NCBI RefSeq assembly: GCF_001713375.1
Contig: NZ_CP016449.1
Location: 2,232,001 to 2,296,000, forward strand
From: Hydrogenophaga sp. RAC07
Lineage (GTDB): Bacteria; Pseudomonadota; Gammaproteobacteria; Burkholderiales; Burkholderiaceae_C
Length of the DNA stretch: 64,000 nucleotides
Reading direction: 5' to 3'
The position numbers and the translations under genes were made by a program. Position 1 is the first letter of the stretch; the number at the start of each line of letters is the position of its first letter. Below the pieces are notes generated by a model. The model was not told where the DNA came from. It saw only the letters and a list, made by a program, of their open reading frames with translations, and did no database searches. Shown here piece by piece: positions 51,466 through 60,022 of the stretch.

Positions 51466-53268
51466 ATGAGCCAGCATTTCAACCCGCAACGCGGCGAAGC
51501 GACCGCGAGACCCCGCGTCGATGGCGGACGACGCAGCTTGCTGAAAGCCTCGATCACCGCCACCGTGGGCACACCCATGGTGCTGACGCCCCGCAAGACC
51601 GACGCACAGCCCACCCCGCTGCCACCGAGTCCGCCCACGACGCCGTGGGTGGAGGAACTGCCCATCCAGATCACGCCGCTGGCGCCGGTGGCCGGCGGGC
51701 TGAGCCCAGCTCCGACGGTCACGAACAACGGGGCCAACGGGGAGTGTGGACGGGCAGAGCACCAGCGCTATTACGAACTCTGTGGACCCGGCGGCCCGAC
51801 CGGGACACCACTGCAGTACCAGCTCACCGCCAAAGAGAACCCAGCCTGGCTGTTCAACGGCAACAACCCGTACTACCCCCCGCAACCCATCTGGGGCTTT
51901 GAGGGCAACATGCCGGGTGCGTCCACACCGGGGCCCACGATCTTTGCGCGCTACGGGCAGTCGATGATCCTGCGCATCCGCAACGAGCTGCCAGCCAATC
52001 ACACGGGTTTCGGCTCGCCGGAGATCAGCACCCACCTGCACAACATGCACACGCCGTCGGAAAGCGACGGTTATCCGGGCGACTACTACAGCGCTGCGCA
52101 GTACGGCCCCACGCTGACGGCCCCGGGATGGTTCCAGGACCATTTCTACCCGAACGTGTACGCAGGGCTCGACGAGTTCGGCGGCATCGGCGACCCGCGT
52201 GAAGCTCTGGGCACGCTCTTCTATCACGACCACACCGAGGGCGTGACCGCGCCCAACGTACTCAAGGGAATGGTGGGTTTCTATCTGATCCACGACAACC
52301 TTGACACCGGCAACGAGATGACCGGGCTGCGGCTGCCAAGCCACCCTTACGACTACCCGCTCGCGTTTTCGGACAAGCGTTTCGACTCCGGCGGGCGCCT
52401 GACCTTCGACGAACTGAACCCCGAGGGCGTGCTGGGCGACAAGGTCGTGGTGAACGGCAAGATCGAGCCGGTGCTTCGCGTGGCACGCCGCAAATACCGG
52501 CTGCGCCTGCTCAACGCCGGACCCTCGCGCTTCTACGAGTTCTATCTGCAGAACGCAGGCGGCAACACCCTATACACCTTCGCCCACATCGCCAACGACG
52601 GCAACCTGCTGCCCAATGCGCTGGCGAACCAGTTCCGGGTTCGCCTGGCCGTGGCCGAGCGCGCCGACATCGTGGTGGATTTCTCCCGTTTCCCGATCGG
52701 CACCACGCTGTACCTGGTGAACCAGCTGCTGCAGACCGACACGCGCCAACCCGACCGGGTGCAGGCGCCGGGCACCCGGGTGCTCAAGTTCGTGGTCGAC
52801 CGCAACCCGCCCACGCCCGACCAGAGCGTGGTGCCGACCGTGTTGCGCCCGCTGCGGCCCCTGCCCACCGCGGCGCAGCTCGCGGCATTGCCGGTGCGAA
52901 CCTGGCTGTTCGAGCGCTCCAGCGGTATGTGGTCGGTGAACGGGCAGTTCTTCAACATGTTCACCCCGAGGGCCGCACCCGCCCGGGGCAGCGCGGAGAT
53001 CTGGGAGTTCATCAACATCGACAACGGCTGGCAACACCCCATCCACGTGCACTTCGAGGAAGGTCGCATCCTGAGCAAGACGGCTGGCGGTGTCAACGTG
53101 GCGATCCCGCTGCACGAACGCGGTCGCAAGGACGTCTTCAACCTGGGTCCGCGCTCGACGATGCGGGTGCTGTTCCGCTTCCGCGACTTCAGCGGCAAGT
53201 ACGTCATGCACTGCCACAACCTCACCCACGAAGACCACTCGATGATGGTTCGCTTCGACATTGTGTGA
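51466..53268 (+). CDS. Multicopper oxidase (CotA/bilirubin oxidase-like), Tat-type leader
   Basis: 600 residues. The N-terminus has GGRRSLLKASI, a twin-arginine-like motif, so export in folded form is likely. All four copper-binding regions are present: HLHNMHTPSESDG near residue 190, LFYHDHTEGVT near 249, WQHPIHVHFEEG near 524, and HCHNLTHEDHSMM near 583. The last includes the type 1 Cys, His and axial Met. The Pro-Ser-Glu-Ser-Asp-Gly following the first motif is CotA-like. Such enzymes oxidise phenols, bilirubin-like pigments or metal ions while reducing oxygen to water. CCAGGAG precedes ATG 51466. It follows the secretion genes by 33 bases and probably shares their transcript; its likely location is the periplasm. 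Confidence 0.92.
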   Translation: MSQHFNPQRGEATARPRVDGGRRSLLKASITATVGTPMVLTPRKTDAQPTPLPPSPPTTPWVEELPIQITPLAPVAGGLSPAPTVTNNGANGECGRAEHQRYYELCGPGGPTGTPLQYQLTAKENPAWLFNGNNPYYPPQPIWGFEGNMPGASTPGPTIFARYGQSMILRIRNELPANHTGFGSPEISTHLHNMHTPSESDGYPGDYYSAAQYGPTLTAPGWFQDHFYPNVYAGLDEFGGIGDPREALGTLFYHDHTEGVTAPNVLKGMVGFYLIHDNLDTGNEMTGLRLPSHPYDYPLAFSDKRFDSGGRLTFDELNPEGVLGDKVVVNGKIEPVLRVARRKYRLRLLNAGPSRFYEFYLQNAGGNTLYTFAHIANDGNLLPNALANQFRVRLAVAERADIVVDFSRFPIGTTLYLVNQLLQTDTRQPDRVQAPGTRVLKFVVDRNPPTPDQSVVPTVLRPLRPLPTAAQLAALPVRTWLFERSSGMWSVNGQFFNMFTPRAAPARGSAEIWEFINIDNGWQHPIHVHFEEGRILSKTAGGVNVAIPLHERGRKDVFNLGPRSTMRVLFRFRDFSGKYVMHCHNLTHEDHSMMVRFDIV

Positions 53269-53317
53269 GACACAGCACCCCTGTGAACGATGCCTTCAAG
53301 GTACGAAAGGAGACGGT

Positions 53318-53938
53318 ATGAACACCCGCAGACACCTGCTGGCCGGCCTGGGCGTCGCCGCCCTCGGCGCGCTCGGCACACGCACCGCGTTCGCTGCCCC
53401 CAGCGCAGCGAAACCCACTGCCGCACAGCGCATTCCGAATGTTGCACTGCGCACCCACACCGGCGCCACGGTCAAGTTCTACGACGATCTGGTGCGCGGC
53501 AAGATCGTCGTCATCAACATGATGTACGCCGACTGCGAAGGCCTGTGTCCACCGATGACCAACAACCTGGTGCGCGTGCAGCAGCTGCTCGGCAAGCGTG
53601 TGGGCAAGGACATCTTCATGTACTCGATCACACTGCGGCCCGAGCAGGACACGCCGGAGGATCTCGCCGACTACGCGGAGATGCACGGCGTCGAGCCGGG
53701 CTGGACATTCCTCACCGGTGCCCCGCAGGATATCGAGCGCTTGCGCTATGCGCTCGGTTTCTACGATCCCGATCCGAACGTCGACAAGCAGGCTGCACGG
53801 CATGTGGGCATGGTGCGCATCGGCAACGACGCGTTCAACCGCTGGTCCATGGCGCCCGCGCTGGCACTGCCCGAACAGATTGTGAGTTCCATTCTGCACG
53901 TTGATCGAAGGACCGCCGCGTCCCCCCGGGCTCGGTGA
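53318..53938 (+). CDS. SCO1/SenC-family copper chaperone/thiol protein
   Basis: 206 residues. Twin-arginine-like signal (NTRRHLLAGLG, cleavage near residue 27 after AFA). Thioredoxin-like fold with the copper-binding Cys pair in YADCEGLCPPM and the conserved His in QAARHVGMV; the Asp-rich YSITLRPEQDTPEDLADYAE segment is typical. Family members deliver copper to cytochrome oxidase or act as thiol-disulfide reductases. Its position directly after the multicopper oxidase (49-base gap, strong AAAGGAG) suggests it metallates that enzyme in the periplasm. No cytochrome oxidase genes are nearby. Confidence 0.9.
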   Translation: MNTRRHLLAGLGVAALGALGTRTAFAAPSAAKPTAAQRIPNVALRTHTGATVKFYDDLVRGKIVVINMMYADCEGLCPPMTNNLVRVQQLLGKRVGKDIFMYSITLRPEQDTPEDLADYAEMHGVEPGWTFLTGAPQDIERLRYALGFYDPDPNVDKQAARHVGMVRIGNDAFNRWSMAPALALPEQIVSSILHVDRRTAASPRAR

Positions 53939-54285
53939 GCCTGTCGCACTCCGCTGGTCGGCCGATCTCCCCTGGTGCGGGTCGTCAAAAAATGTTGCAG
54001 TGCGTCACAAACCCCTGGGGAAATGCGACATACCGTTCCGGACAGGCGGGGAAAACATCCCCCGGATGGGGGATGACAGCGGTGAGAAAACGCTCTGTTT
54101 TCGGTCATTGACCGCGAACGGCTCCAGCGTTCGCCGACGCTGGTGACCGGACGAATCGTTGCATCTGCGAACAGATGATCCGGCGGGAAGTGAAGACATT
54201 AGCGTTGAGGCTTTGGTACGTCCACCAGGCCTTGGGACCCGCTTCTGTCGGGTCAGACCTCGACCCACTTCACCGGAAAACTCAC
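53939..54285. other. Intergenic region (347 bases) with a perfect hairpin
   Basis: No convincing gene; open frames here lack ribosome binding sites. Contains the inverted repeat described at 54056-54075 and otherwise mixed-composition DNA. Likely holds termination for the oxidase genes and a promoter for the next gene. Confidence 0.5.
54056..54075. repeat. Perfect 8-bp inverted repeat
   Basis: CATCCCCC - GGAT - GGGGGATG, an ideal tetraloop hairpin or a palindromic operator. It lies 118 bases after the sco-like stop. It is followed by ACAGCGG rather than a T-run, so it is not a standard terminator. Confidence 0.5.
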
Positions 54286-54903
54286 ATGGAATTTGAATTC
54301 ACGCGGATGGGACTCGTCTACGCCCACCTGATTGCATGCTGCGCGGCCATCGGCCTGATCCTCATGAGCGACATCGCCATGGTCAGACAACTCATCTCGG
54401 GAGATCCCCGCGAGCGCATGGACCCCCATCACCTGCAGGAACTGCAGAACACCGTGGCCATGGCCCTGGCCGCACTCTGGGCCACCGGCGTCGCCATCGT
54501 TGCGCTGGACACATCCTTCAAGGGCTGGGAGTACTTCGCCAATCCCAAGCTGCAGGCCAAGATCACCGTGGTCTGTCTGTTGACGCTCAACGGCGTGCTG
54601 CTGCACCACCGTGTGTTGCCCCTGATGATGAAGGCCGGCTCTCTGCTCAACCTGTCGTTCTCGCAGCGCAGCTTCGCTGTGTTTGCCGGCGCAGTGTCGG
54701 GTGTGTCGTGGTTCTACGCGGCGCTGCTGGGCGTGGGACGACCGCTGAACTGGAAGTATTCCCTCCCCCAGATTCTGGCGGCCTACCCGGCGCTGATTGC
54801 CGGCAGTTTCGTCGGACTCATGCTCTTGCTGGCTTGGGCGCAGTACCGCGCCAGCGGCGACCAGCTGGCGTTTGAAGGCACCCGCTTCGTCGGCGCCCAC
54901 TGA
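54286..54903 (+). CDS. Integral membrane protein, function unknown
   Basis: 205 residues with about five to six membrane helices (VYAHLIACCAAIGLILMSDI; VAMALAALWATGVAIVAL; ITVVCLLTLNGVLLHH; FAVFAGAVSGVSWFYAALL; LIAGSFVGLMLLLAWA). Conserved-looking polar residues sit near helix ends (a His in the first helix, His-His-Arg near 106). It reminds me of uncharacterised membrane proteins of the DUF2214/CopD-like sort, but I cannot place it firmly. ATG 54286 has a weak RBS. It lies downstream of the copper/peroxidase genes on the same strand and could be a redox or metal-handling partner; this is inference. Confidence 0.6.
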   Translation: MEFEFTRMGLVYAHLIACCAAIGLILMSDIAMVRQLISGDPRERMDPHHLQELQNTVAMALAALWATGVAIVALDTSFKGWEYFANPKLQAKITVVCLLTLNGVLLHHRVLPLMMKAGSLLNLSFSQRSFAVFAGAVSGVSWFYAALLGVGRPLNWKYSLPQILAAYPALIAGSFVGLMLLLAWAQYRASGDQLAFEGTRFVGAH

Positions 54904-54915
54904 ACCCACTTCCCT

Positions 54916-55872
54916 TCACACGCGCCACCCTGTCCTGGCCACCACAAACGCCGTGATCCGCTCCAGGGCGCGTGCCGCTTCGGGCAGGAAGCCGGCGAGC
55001 TGGAAGGCATGGGGCACGCCGGGCCAGAGTTCCACCTCCACATCCACTCCTGCGGCATGGGCCTTGTCGGCCACGCGCAGGGCCTCGTCGCGCAGCATCT
55101 CGGTGCTGCCGGCCTGCATGAACATCGGCGGGAAGCCGGTGTAGTCGGCAAAGTACGGCGACACATCGGGGTGGCGGTAGAGCTCGGGATCGGGCACATA
55201 CCCCTGCCGCAGTGCCACCAGCCGCGGCAGGCTGAGCACCGCGTCAAAGCGGTGGTTGTCGGTCAGGCTGGGGCTGCCCAGGGTGCAGTCCACCGCGGGT
55301 GAAAGCAGCACGGCGCAGGCGGGCAGCGGCTGGTGGTGACGCAAGCTGCGGTTGAGCGTGACCAGGCTCAGTGTGCCGCCGGCGGATTCGCCCACAAACA
55401 CGGTTTGGGCAGGCTGGCAACCGTGGGCCAGGGCCCACTGCCAGGCGCGCAGGCAGTCGTCGGGCGCGGCGGGAAACGGGTGCTCGGGGGCGAGCCGGTA
55501 GTCGGGCACCAGGGCGCTGGCGCGCAGCTGCCGGCACAACCGCGCGGCAAACGCGGTCTGGGCGTTGGGAAACCGGAAGGCGAACGAGCCGCCGTGCAGG
55601 TAGAACAGCGTGCGCCCAGGCAGGCTCTGCGGCACGCTCACCCAATGCGCGGGCACACCGTCGCAGTCCACCGCCTCGCGGCGCACCGACCGGTGCAGTG
55701 GAAAGCAACGCGCGTCGAGTCGCTCGTAACGCTCACGCAGCGCGGCCACATCGGCGTCGGGATTCAAGGTACTGCCCGAGGCCAGGCGCAACACCAGGTT
55801 CAGGGCGCGCGTGCGCCAACTGCCCGGACCTTCGATGGTGAACACGCGGGGTTCGGTGGCGCTGCTGCTCAC
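54916..55872 (-). CDS. Alpha/beta hydrolase, hormone-sensitive-lipase family
   Basis: 318 residues from GTG 55872, supported by AAGG seven to ten bases upstream (GAAGGTGCGCC then GTG); an ATG at 55920 in the same frame is the alternative. Oxyanion motif FYLHGGSFAF near residue 92, nucleophile in VFVGESAGGTLSL near 160, acid in MQAGSTEMLRDEA near 255, His in WPGVPHAFQL near 287. HSL-type esterases hydrolyse short acyl esters, including hydroxyalkanoate oligomers and many xenobiotic esters. No signal peptide, so cytoplasmic. Convergent with the membrane-protein gene (12-base gap). The 286 bases upstream to 56158 contain no gene. Confidence 0.87.
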   Translation of the reverse strand: MSSSATEPRVFTIEGPGSWRTRALNLVLRLASGSTLNPDADVAALRERYERLDARCFPLHRSVRREAVDCDGVPAHWVSVPQSLPGRTLFYLHGGSFAFRFPNAQTAFAARLCRQLRASALVPDYRLAPEHPFPAAPDDCLRAWQWALAHGCQPAQTVFVGESAGGTLSLVTLNRSLRHHQPLPACAVLLSPAVDCTLGSPSLTDNHRFDAVLSLPRLVALRQGYVPDPELYRHPDVSPYFADYTGFPPMFMQAGSTEMLRDEALRVADKAHAAGVDVEVELWPGVPHAFQLAGFLPEAARALERITAFVVARTGWRV

Positions 55873-56158
55873 GGCGCACCTTCGGTTCGGTGGACCAGCG
55901 CACACGACTGGCACCGGCACGCACCGGTGTGCGCGAAACCATCGACGGTGATCAGGACCTTGAACATGGTGGGGGCGTGGTGTGTGACAGGCCCATCAGT
56001 CTGCAAGCCACGGCGCCGCGCGTGCTTGAGCGTGCTCAATGCCCGCGCTCGCGGGCGCGCCCCGAACCGCGCAAGGCCCTGCGTCCGGGTTGATCGAACT
56101 CAACATCGCATGCCACCGGCGGTCCTAGAGTGGGCGCCCTCAACCCGAAAGGACCATC

Positions 56159-56608
56159 ATGAAAATGCAGTGGATTCTGGTCGCCAACGGGTCACTCGCC
56201 CGCATCTTCAACCGCGCCGGCGTGGGTGATCCCCTGGTGCCCCTGGAGACCATCGACTATCCCGAAGGCCGCCTCAAGGACAGCGAGCTCGAGCGCGACC
56301 GCCAGGGCCACGAGCGCAGCGACCACAGCAGCGCCGCCACGCACTTCGAACCGCGCACGGACACACGCCACAAGGTGATGCACCAGTTCGCGCGCGAGCT
56401 GGCCGAGCGGCTCGAAGAAGGCCTGGTGGACGGTGAGTACGAGACGCTGTGGCTGACGGCATCACACCCCTTCCTGGGCGAACTCAAGGCCGCCCTGAGC
56501 CGGGCCGTGAGCGCGCGGCTTCAGTGGACGCACGACGCCGACTTCACCGGCCTGGATGTGGGAACGCTGGAGAGCCGTCTGCGCGAATTGCGCAGGCCCG
56601 AGCGCTGA
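56159..56608 (+). CDS. Host attachment protein family (PF10116-type)
   Basis: 149 residues. Features: ILVANGSLARIFNR at the N-terminus (a Val-Ala-Asn start seen throughout the family), an acidic/charged middle with DRQGHERSDHSSAATHFEP, a VMHQFARELAERLEEG helix, and LWLTASHPFLGELKAAL near residue 97 followed by a C-terminal helix. First described from Agrobacterium as a factor needed for attachment to plant tissue, but found widely; the molecular activity is not known. RBS AAAGGA lies before ATG 56159. Probably monocistronic. Confidence 0.85.
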   Translation: MKMQWILVANGSLARIFNRAGVGDPLVPLETIDYPEGRLKDSELERDRQGHERSDHSSAATHFEPRTDTRHKVMHQFARELAERLEEGLVDGEYETLWLTASHPFLGELKAALSRAVSARLQWTHDADFTGLDVGTLESRLRELRRPER

Positions 56609-56728
56609 GGGGAACGGGCCGGGGCCCGGCGAGCCGGTGATTTACCTGCGGAACGCTTGAGGTTGGTCAATGGGGGGCGCGCGACGGGGCGCGAACATGG
56701 ACCCACAAACAACCCTCAGGAGATCGCC

Positions 56729-57157
56729 ATGAAATTCGCTCACACCTCACGCTGGCTCGCGCTGGGCCTCGTGGTGCTGGCCGGCCAGGCGCTGGCCCAG
56801 GCCCGGCCCGCAGCGGTCGACCCCGGCAAGCGCGAGTTCGATGCCAACTGCGCGAGTTGCCATGGCAGCACCGGCAAGGGCAACGGCGCGCTGGTGCCGT
56901 TCCTGACCAGGAGCCCGCCCGACCTCACGCAACTGGCAAAGAAGAACGGTGGCGTCCTGCCCATGAGCCGGCTCTACGACGTGATCGATGGCGCGGCGGT
57001 GCCGGCCCATGGCGCGCGCGACATGCCGGTGTGGGGACGGGACTACCGCATCAAGGACGCGGAGTACTTCATGGAGGCGCCCTACGACGCCGAGGCCCAT
57101 GTGCGCGCGCGCATCCTGGGCCTGCTGGAGTACATCAACCGCATCCAGACCCAGTGA
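56729..57157 (+). CDS. Class I c-type cytochrome
   Basis: 142 residues. Sec signal peptide (about 1-23, cleavage after ALA), then a haem-binding CASCH motif near residue 44 in DANCASCHGSTGKGNGALVP. The axial Met is probably the one in DMPVWGRDYR near 102. A small periplasmic electron carrier of the cytochrome c551/c553 or PsrA-like type. CAGGAG lies eight bases before ATG 56729. Its stop overlaps the GTG start of the protease gene, so the two are coupled; a redox or envelope-stress link is possible. Confidence 0.88.
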   Translation: MKFAHTSRWLALGLVVLAGQALAQARPAAVDPGKREFDANCASCHGSTGKGNGALVPFLTRSPPDLTQLAKKNGGVLPMSRLYDVIDGAAVPAHGARDMPVWGRDYRIKDAEYFMEAPYDAEAHVRARILGLLEYINRIQTQ

Positions 57158-58533
57158 CCAACCTGCGCTGGCGGCTGTCCGCCCTGCTGTTGCTGGCCTG
57201 CGCGCTGGCGGCGTCCGCGGCCGAACCCGGGGGCGCAGCGGCGCCGCTGCCGGGCGGCTTCGTGCCCAACCACCGCGCGATCGTCGAGCTGGCGGGGCTG
57301 GCGGTGGTCGGTGTGGAGGTGGTGGGCATGCGCACGCTCTCGGCATCGACCTGGGAGCCCGGCGACGACACCTCCGCGCGGCCGTTCAGGGGCCAGCTGC
57401 CCTTTCATGGTCAGGGTTCGGGCTTCTTCATCAGCAGCGACGGCCTGCTGCTCACCAGCGCCCACGTGATCGCGGGCGCGCGCCGCATCACGGTGCGCCT
57501 GAGCGACCGGCGTCAGTTCCGGGCACAGGTGGTGGGCAGCGACCCCACGACCGACGTGGCGGTGTTGCGCGTGAAGGCCACCGGCCTGCCGGTGGTGCGC
57601 CTGGGTCGGGCAGACCTGCTGCAGGTGGGCGACCCGGTGGTGGTGATCGGTTCGCCCTTCGGGCTGGAGCAAAGCGTCTCGCAAGGCATTGTCAGCGCCA
57701 AGGGCCGCGCGCTGCCGGGTTATGCGGCGGTGCCGCACATCCAGACCGACGCATCGGTCAACCCGGGGCACTCGGGTGGACCGCTGCTGGATGCGAGCGC
57801 CTCGGTGGTCGGCATCAACTCGCAGATCTACAGCCTCTCGGGCGGCTACGAGGGGTTGTCGTTCGCGGTGCCGATCGACGTGGCGCTGAAGGTCAAGGAC
57901 CATCTGCTTTCCCACGGCCGCATGCAGCATGGATACCTGGGCGTGACCATCCAGAACCTGGACCTCACGCTGGCCGACGCTTTCGGCATGGACCGTCCCC
58001 GCGGCGCACTGGTGGCCGGTGTGGACCCGGGCAGTGCCGCCGAAGCCGCGGGCTTGCGCGTGGGCGATGTGATCACCGCTTTCAATGGCGCGTCACTGGG
58101 TCGCGCGGGGGAACTTTCGAGCCACCTGGGCATGGCATTGGAGGGCGAGCGGGTGCGCCTGACCGTGTGGCGAAACCGGCAGGGCCTCGAGCTGGTGGTG
58201 AAACTGGGCCAGGCCACCGAGCTGGAAGGTTCCTTGGCACCCGATCCCACGCCTTCGGCGCCGGAAAAGCCGGAGCTGGGCTGGCGCCTGCGCCCGATGA
58301 CGGTGCAAGAGCGCAGCCTGCTGGGCACCCAGAGCGGTGTCTGGGTGGAGGCGGTGAGTGCGCTCACCGCGCAGGCCGGGGTGCTCGCCGGTGACGCGCT
58401 GCTGGCCATCAACCTCACGCCGGTGCATTCGCAGGATGATGTGCGCAGGCTCCTGCGCGACCTGCCGCGCAGCGTGGCCCTGCTGGTGGACCGCGACGGT
58501 GAACGCATGTACATCCCGCTGGAGCGGGAATGA
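57154..58533 (+). CDS. HtrA/DegP-like periplasmic serine protease
   Basis: 459 residues from GTG 57154 (GTGA overlap with the cytochrome stop). Signal peptide about 1-22 (cleavage after ASA). Trypsin-like domain (about 80-265): His in LLTSAHVIAGARR, Asp in PTTDVAVLRV, Ser in VNPGHSGGPLLD (GHSGG instead of the usual GNSGG). First PDZ domain about 270-370 (GYLGVTIQNLDLTLADAF), second PDZ-like about 375-455 (LGWRLRPMTVQERSLLG). Periplasmic quality-control protease/chaperone. Unusual in being coupled to a cytochrome c gene. The next gene, on the same strand, starts 42 bases later. Confidence 0.92.
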   Translation: MTNLRWRLSALLLLACALAASAAEPGGAAAPLPGGFVPNHRAIVELAGLAVVGVEVVGMRTLSASTWEPGDDTSARPFRGQLPFHGQGSGFFISSDGLLLTSAHVIAGARRITVRLSDRRQFRAQVVGSDPTTDVAVLRVKATGLPVVRLGRADLLQVGDPVVVIGSPFGLEQSVSQGIVSAKGRALPGYAAVPHIQTDASVNPGHSGGPLLDASASVVGINSQIYSLSGGYEGLSFAVPIDVALKVKDHLLSHGRMQHGYLGVTIQNLDLTLADAFGMDRPRGALVAGVDPGSAAEAAGLRVGDVITAFNGASLGRAGELSSHLGMALEGERVRLTVWRNRQGLELVVKLGQATELEGSLAPDPTPSAPEKPELGWRLRPMTVQERSLLGTQSGVWVEAVSALTAQAGVLAGDALLAINLTPVHSQDDVRRLLRDLPRSVALLVDRDGERMYIPLERE

Positions 58534-58575
58534 CACCACGAACCGCCCGGCCAGACACATGGCCCACAATGGCCG

Positions 58576-59499
58576 ATGTCCCACACCCGTCACAACCGCC
58601 GCCCTCCTTCAACGATTCCGGGCCGCTGGCTCATGGGCCTGCTGCTGGCCACCAGCCTGTTCACGCAAGCCCAGGCCGCTTCACCCGACACCTTGCGCGC
58701 GCAGTTCGCCGAGCTGCGCGACAAGGGCACGGGCCAGCTGGCCGGGCAATCGATCTACCTGCGCTCCAGCGAATCGGCCGAGCGCATGCAGGGCGAGGTG
58801 CATGCGCTGATCGACCAACCCTTTGATCGGCTGCGCCAGGAACTGGCCAAGGCCGACCGCTGGTGCGATGTGTTGATCCTGCACATCAACGTCAAGTACT
58901 GCCGCGCCCTGCGCACACCGAGCGGAGACGAACTGGTCTCGGGCGTGGGCCGCAAGTTCGACCAACCGCTGTCGGACGTGTACTGGGTGCGATTTGGTTT
59001 CAAGGCCACGGTGGACCGCAGCGACCATTTGCTGGTCGAGCTCAGTGCCCCGACAGGCCCGCTGTCCACGCGCAACTACCGCATCGTGGTGGAGGCCGTG
59101 CCCCAAGCCAGCGGGCAGTCGCTGGTGCGCATGACGTATTCGTATGGCTTCGGCACCGCGGCGCGCTGGGCCATGAAGACGTACCTGGCCACGCTGGGTC
59201 GCGGCAAGTCGGGCTTCAGCGTGGTGGACACCACGGCCGATGGCCGACCGGTCCGGGTGGAAGGCGTGCGCGGTGTGGTCGAGCGCAACACCTTGCGCTA
59301 CTACCTCGCGCTGCAGTCGCACCTGCAGTCCAGCGAGGCACCGGGCACCGCCCGGCTGCAGCGCAGCCTCGAGCTCTGGTTCAGCGCCACCGAACGCTAC
59401 GCCGAGCAACTCCATGAGATGGAGCGCGCCGACTACGTGACCATGAAGCTCAAGGAAGTGCAGCGCCAGGCGACGGTGGCGCCACCACCACCTGGCTGA
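58576..59499 (+). CDS. Exported hypothetical protein
   Basis: 307 residues, not recognised. N-terminal basic region followed by a hydrophobic segment (WLMGLLLATSLFTQAQA) and a likely Sec cleavage near residue 34. The mature part has two cysteines about a dozen residues apart (DRWCDVLILHINVKYCRAL), possibly a disulfide, a WVRFGFKATVDRSDHLLVELSAP beta-rich core and a long helical end (LELWFSATERYAEQLHEMERAD). No catalytic motif visible. It is downstream of htrA on the same strand and may be its transcriptional companion. The last 50 bases overlap the convergent neighbour. Confidence 0.6.
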   Translation: MSHTRHNRRPPSTIPGRWLMGLLLATSLFTQAQAASPDTLRAQFAELRDKGTGQLAGQSIYLRSSESAERMQGEVHALIDQPFDRLRQELAKADRWCDVLILHINVKYCRALRTPSGDELVSGVGRKFDQPLSDVYWVRFGFKATVDRSDHLLVELSAPTGPLSTRNYRIVVEAVPQASGQSLVRMTYSYGFGTAARWAMKTYLATLGRGKSGFSVVDTTADGRPVRVEGVRGVVERNTLRYYLALQSHLQSSEAPGTARLQRSLELWFSATERYAEQLHEMERADYVTMKLKEVQRQATVAPPPPG

Positions 59500-59974
59500 A
59501 GGCCAGGTGGTGCATGAGCTCGCGCAGGATGAGCAGGGCGGCAGCCGCCTCCCGGCCGCTGGGCAAACCCTTGAGCGCGGACGGATCACCCAGCGCGCCT
59601 GAGGCCAGCCGCTGGAACAGGGCCTCCACCGCATCCCGCTGCACCACCGCCCCGGGCTGCGCCAGGCCGAGCACCAGCGGGTGCTCCGTGGCCAGGGTCG
59701 AGCGCCCGGCGGCCCAGGCCACCGCGCGCATCAGCTCGTCTTCAACATGGTCGATGGCGCGTTCGAGTTCCTGTGGTCGGGGCAGGTCGGCGCGGAAGAA
59801 GAGCCGGGCCGTGCTGTCGGTGCCCAGGTCCAACGACAGGGAAGACGCACCGCTGTCGTTGCCCTCGCGCACCAGCCACAAGGTATCGGCACCCAGGTGC
59901 AGCCACACCAGCGGCGCGTGCGCGGCCCGCTTCGCGCGCTCAAAGGCGTTCAGCACGGCAGCAGGCAGGCTCAT
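59450..59974 (-). CDS. Hypothetical protein
   Basis: 174 residues, not recognised. No signal peptide. N-terminal helix (LPAAVLNAFERAKRAAHA) then beta-strand pattern LVWLHLGADTLWLVREG and acidic/charged middle; ends with a helical part and a proline-rich tail (VVVAPPSPGAALP). Codon usage is normal for the region. The final 50 bases overlap the end of the exported hypothetical gene on the other strand, unusual but possible for convergent genes. ATG 59974. Confidence 0.5.
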   Translation of the reverse strand: MSLPAAVLNAFERAKRAAHAPLVWLHLGADTLWLVREGNDSGASSLSLDLGTDSTARLFFRADLPRPQELERAIDHVEDELMRAVAWAAGRSTLATEHPLVLGLAQPGAVVQRDAVEALFQRLASGALGDPSALKGLPSGREAAAALLILRELMHHLAFSQVVVAPPSPGAALP

Positions 59975-60022
59975 GGCGGGGTCCTTCTTGGTGCAGGCAC
60001 CGATCGACAGAAACGATCCGGC

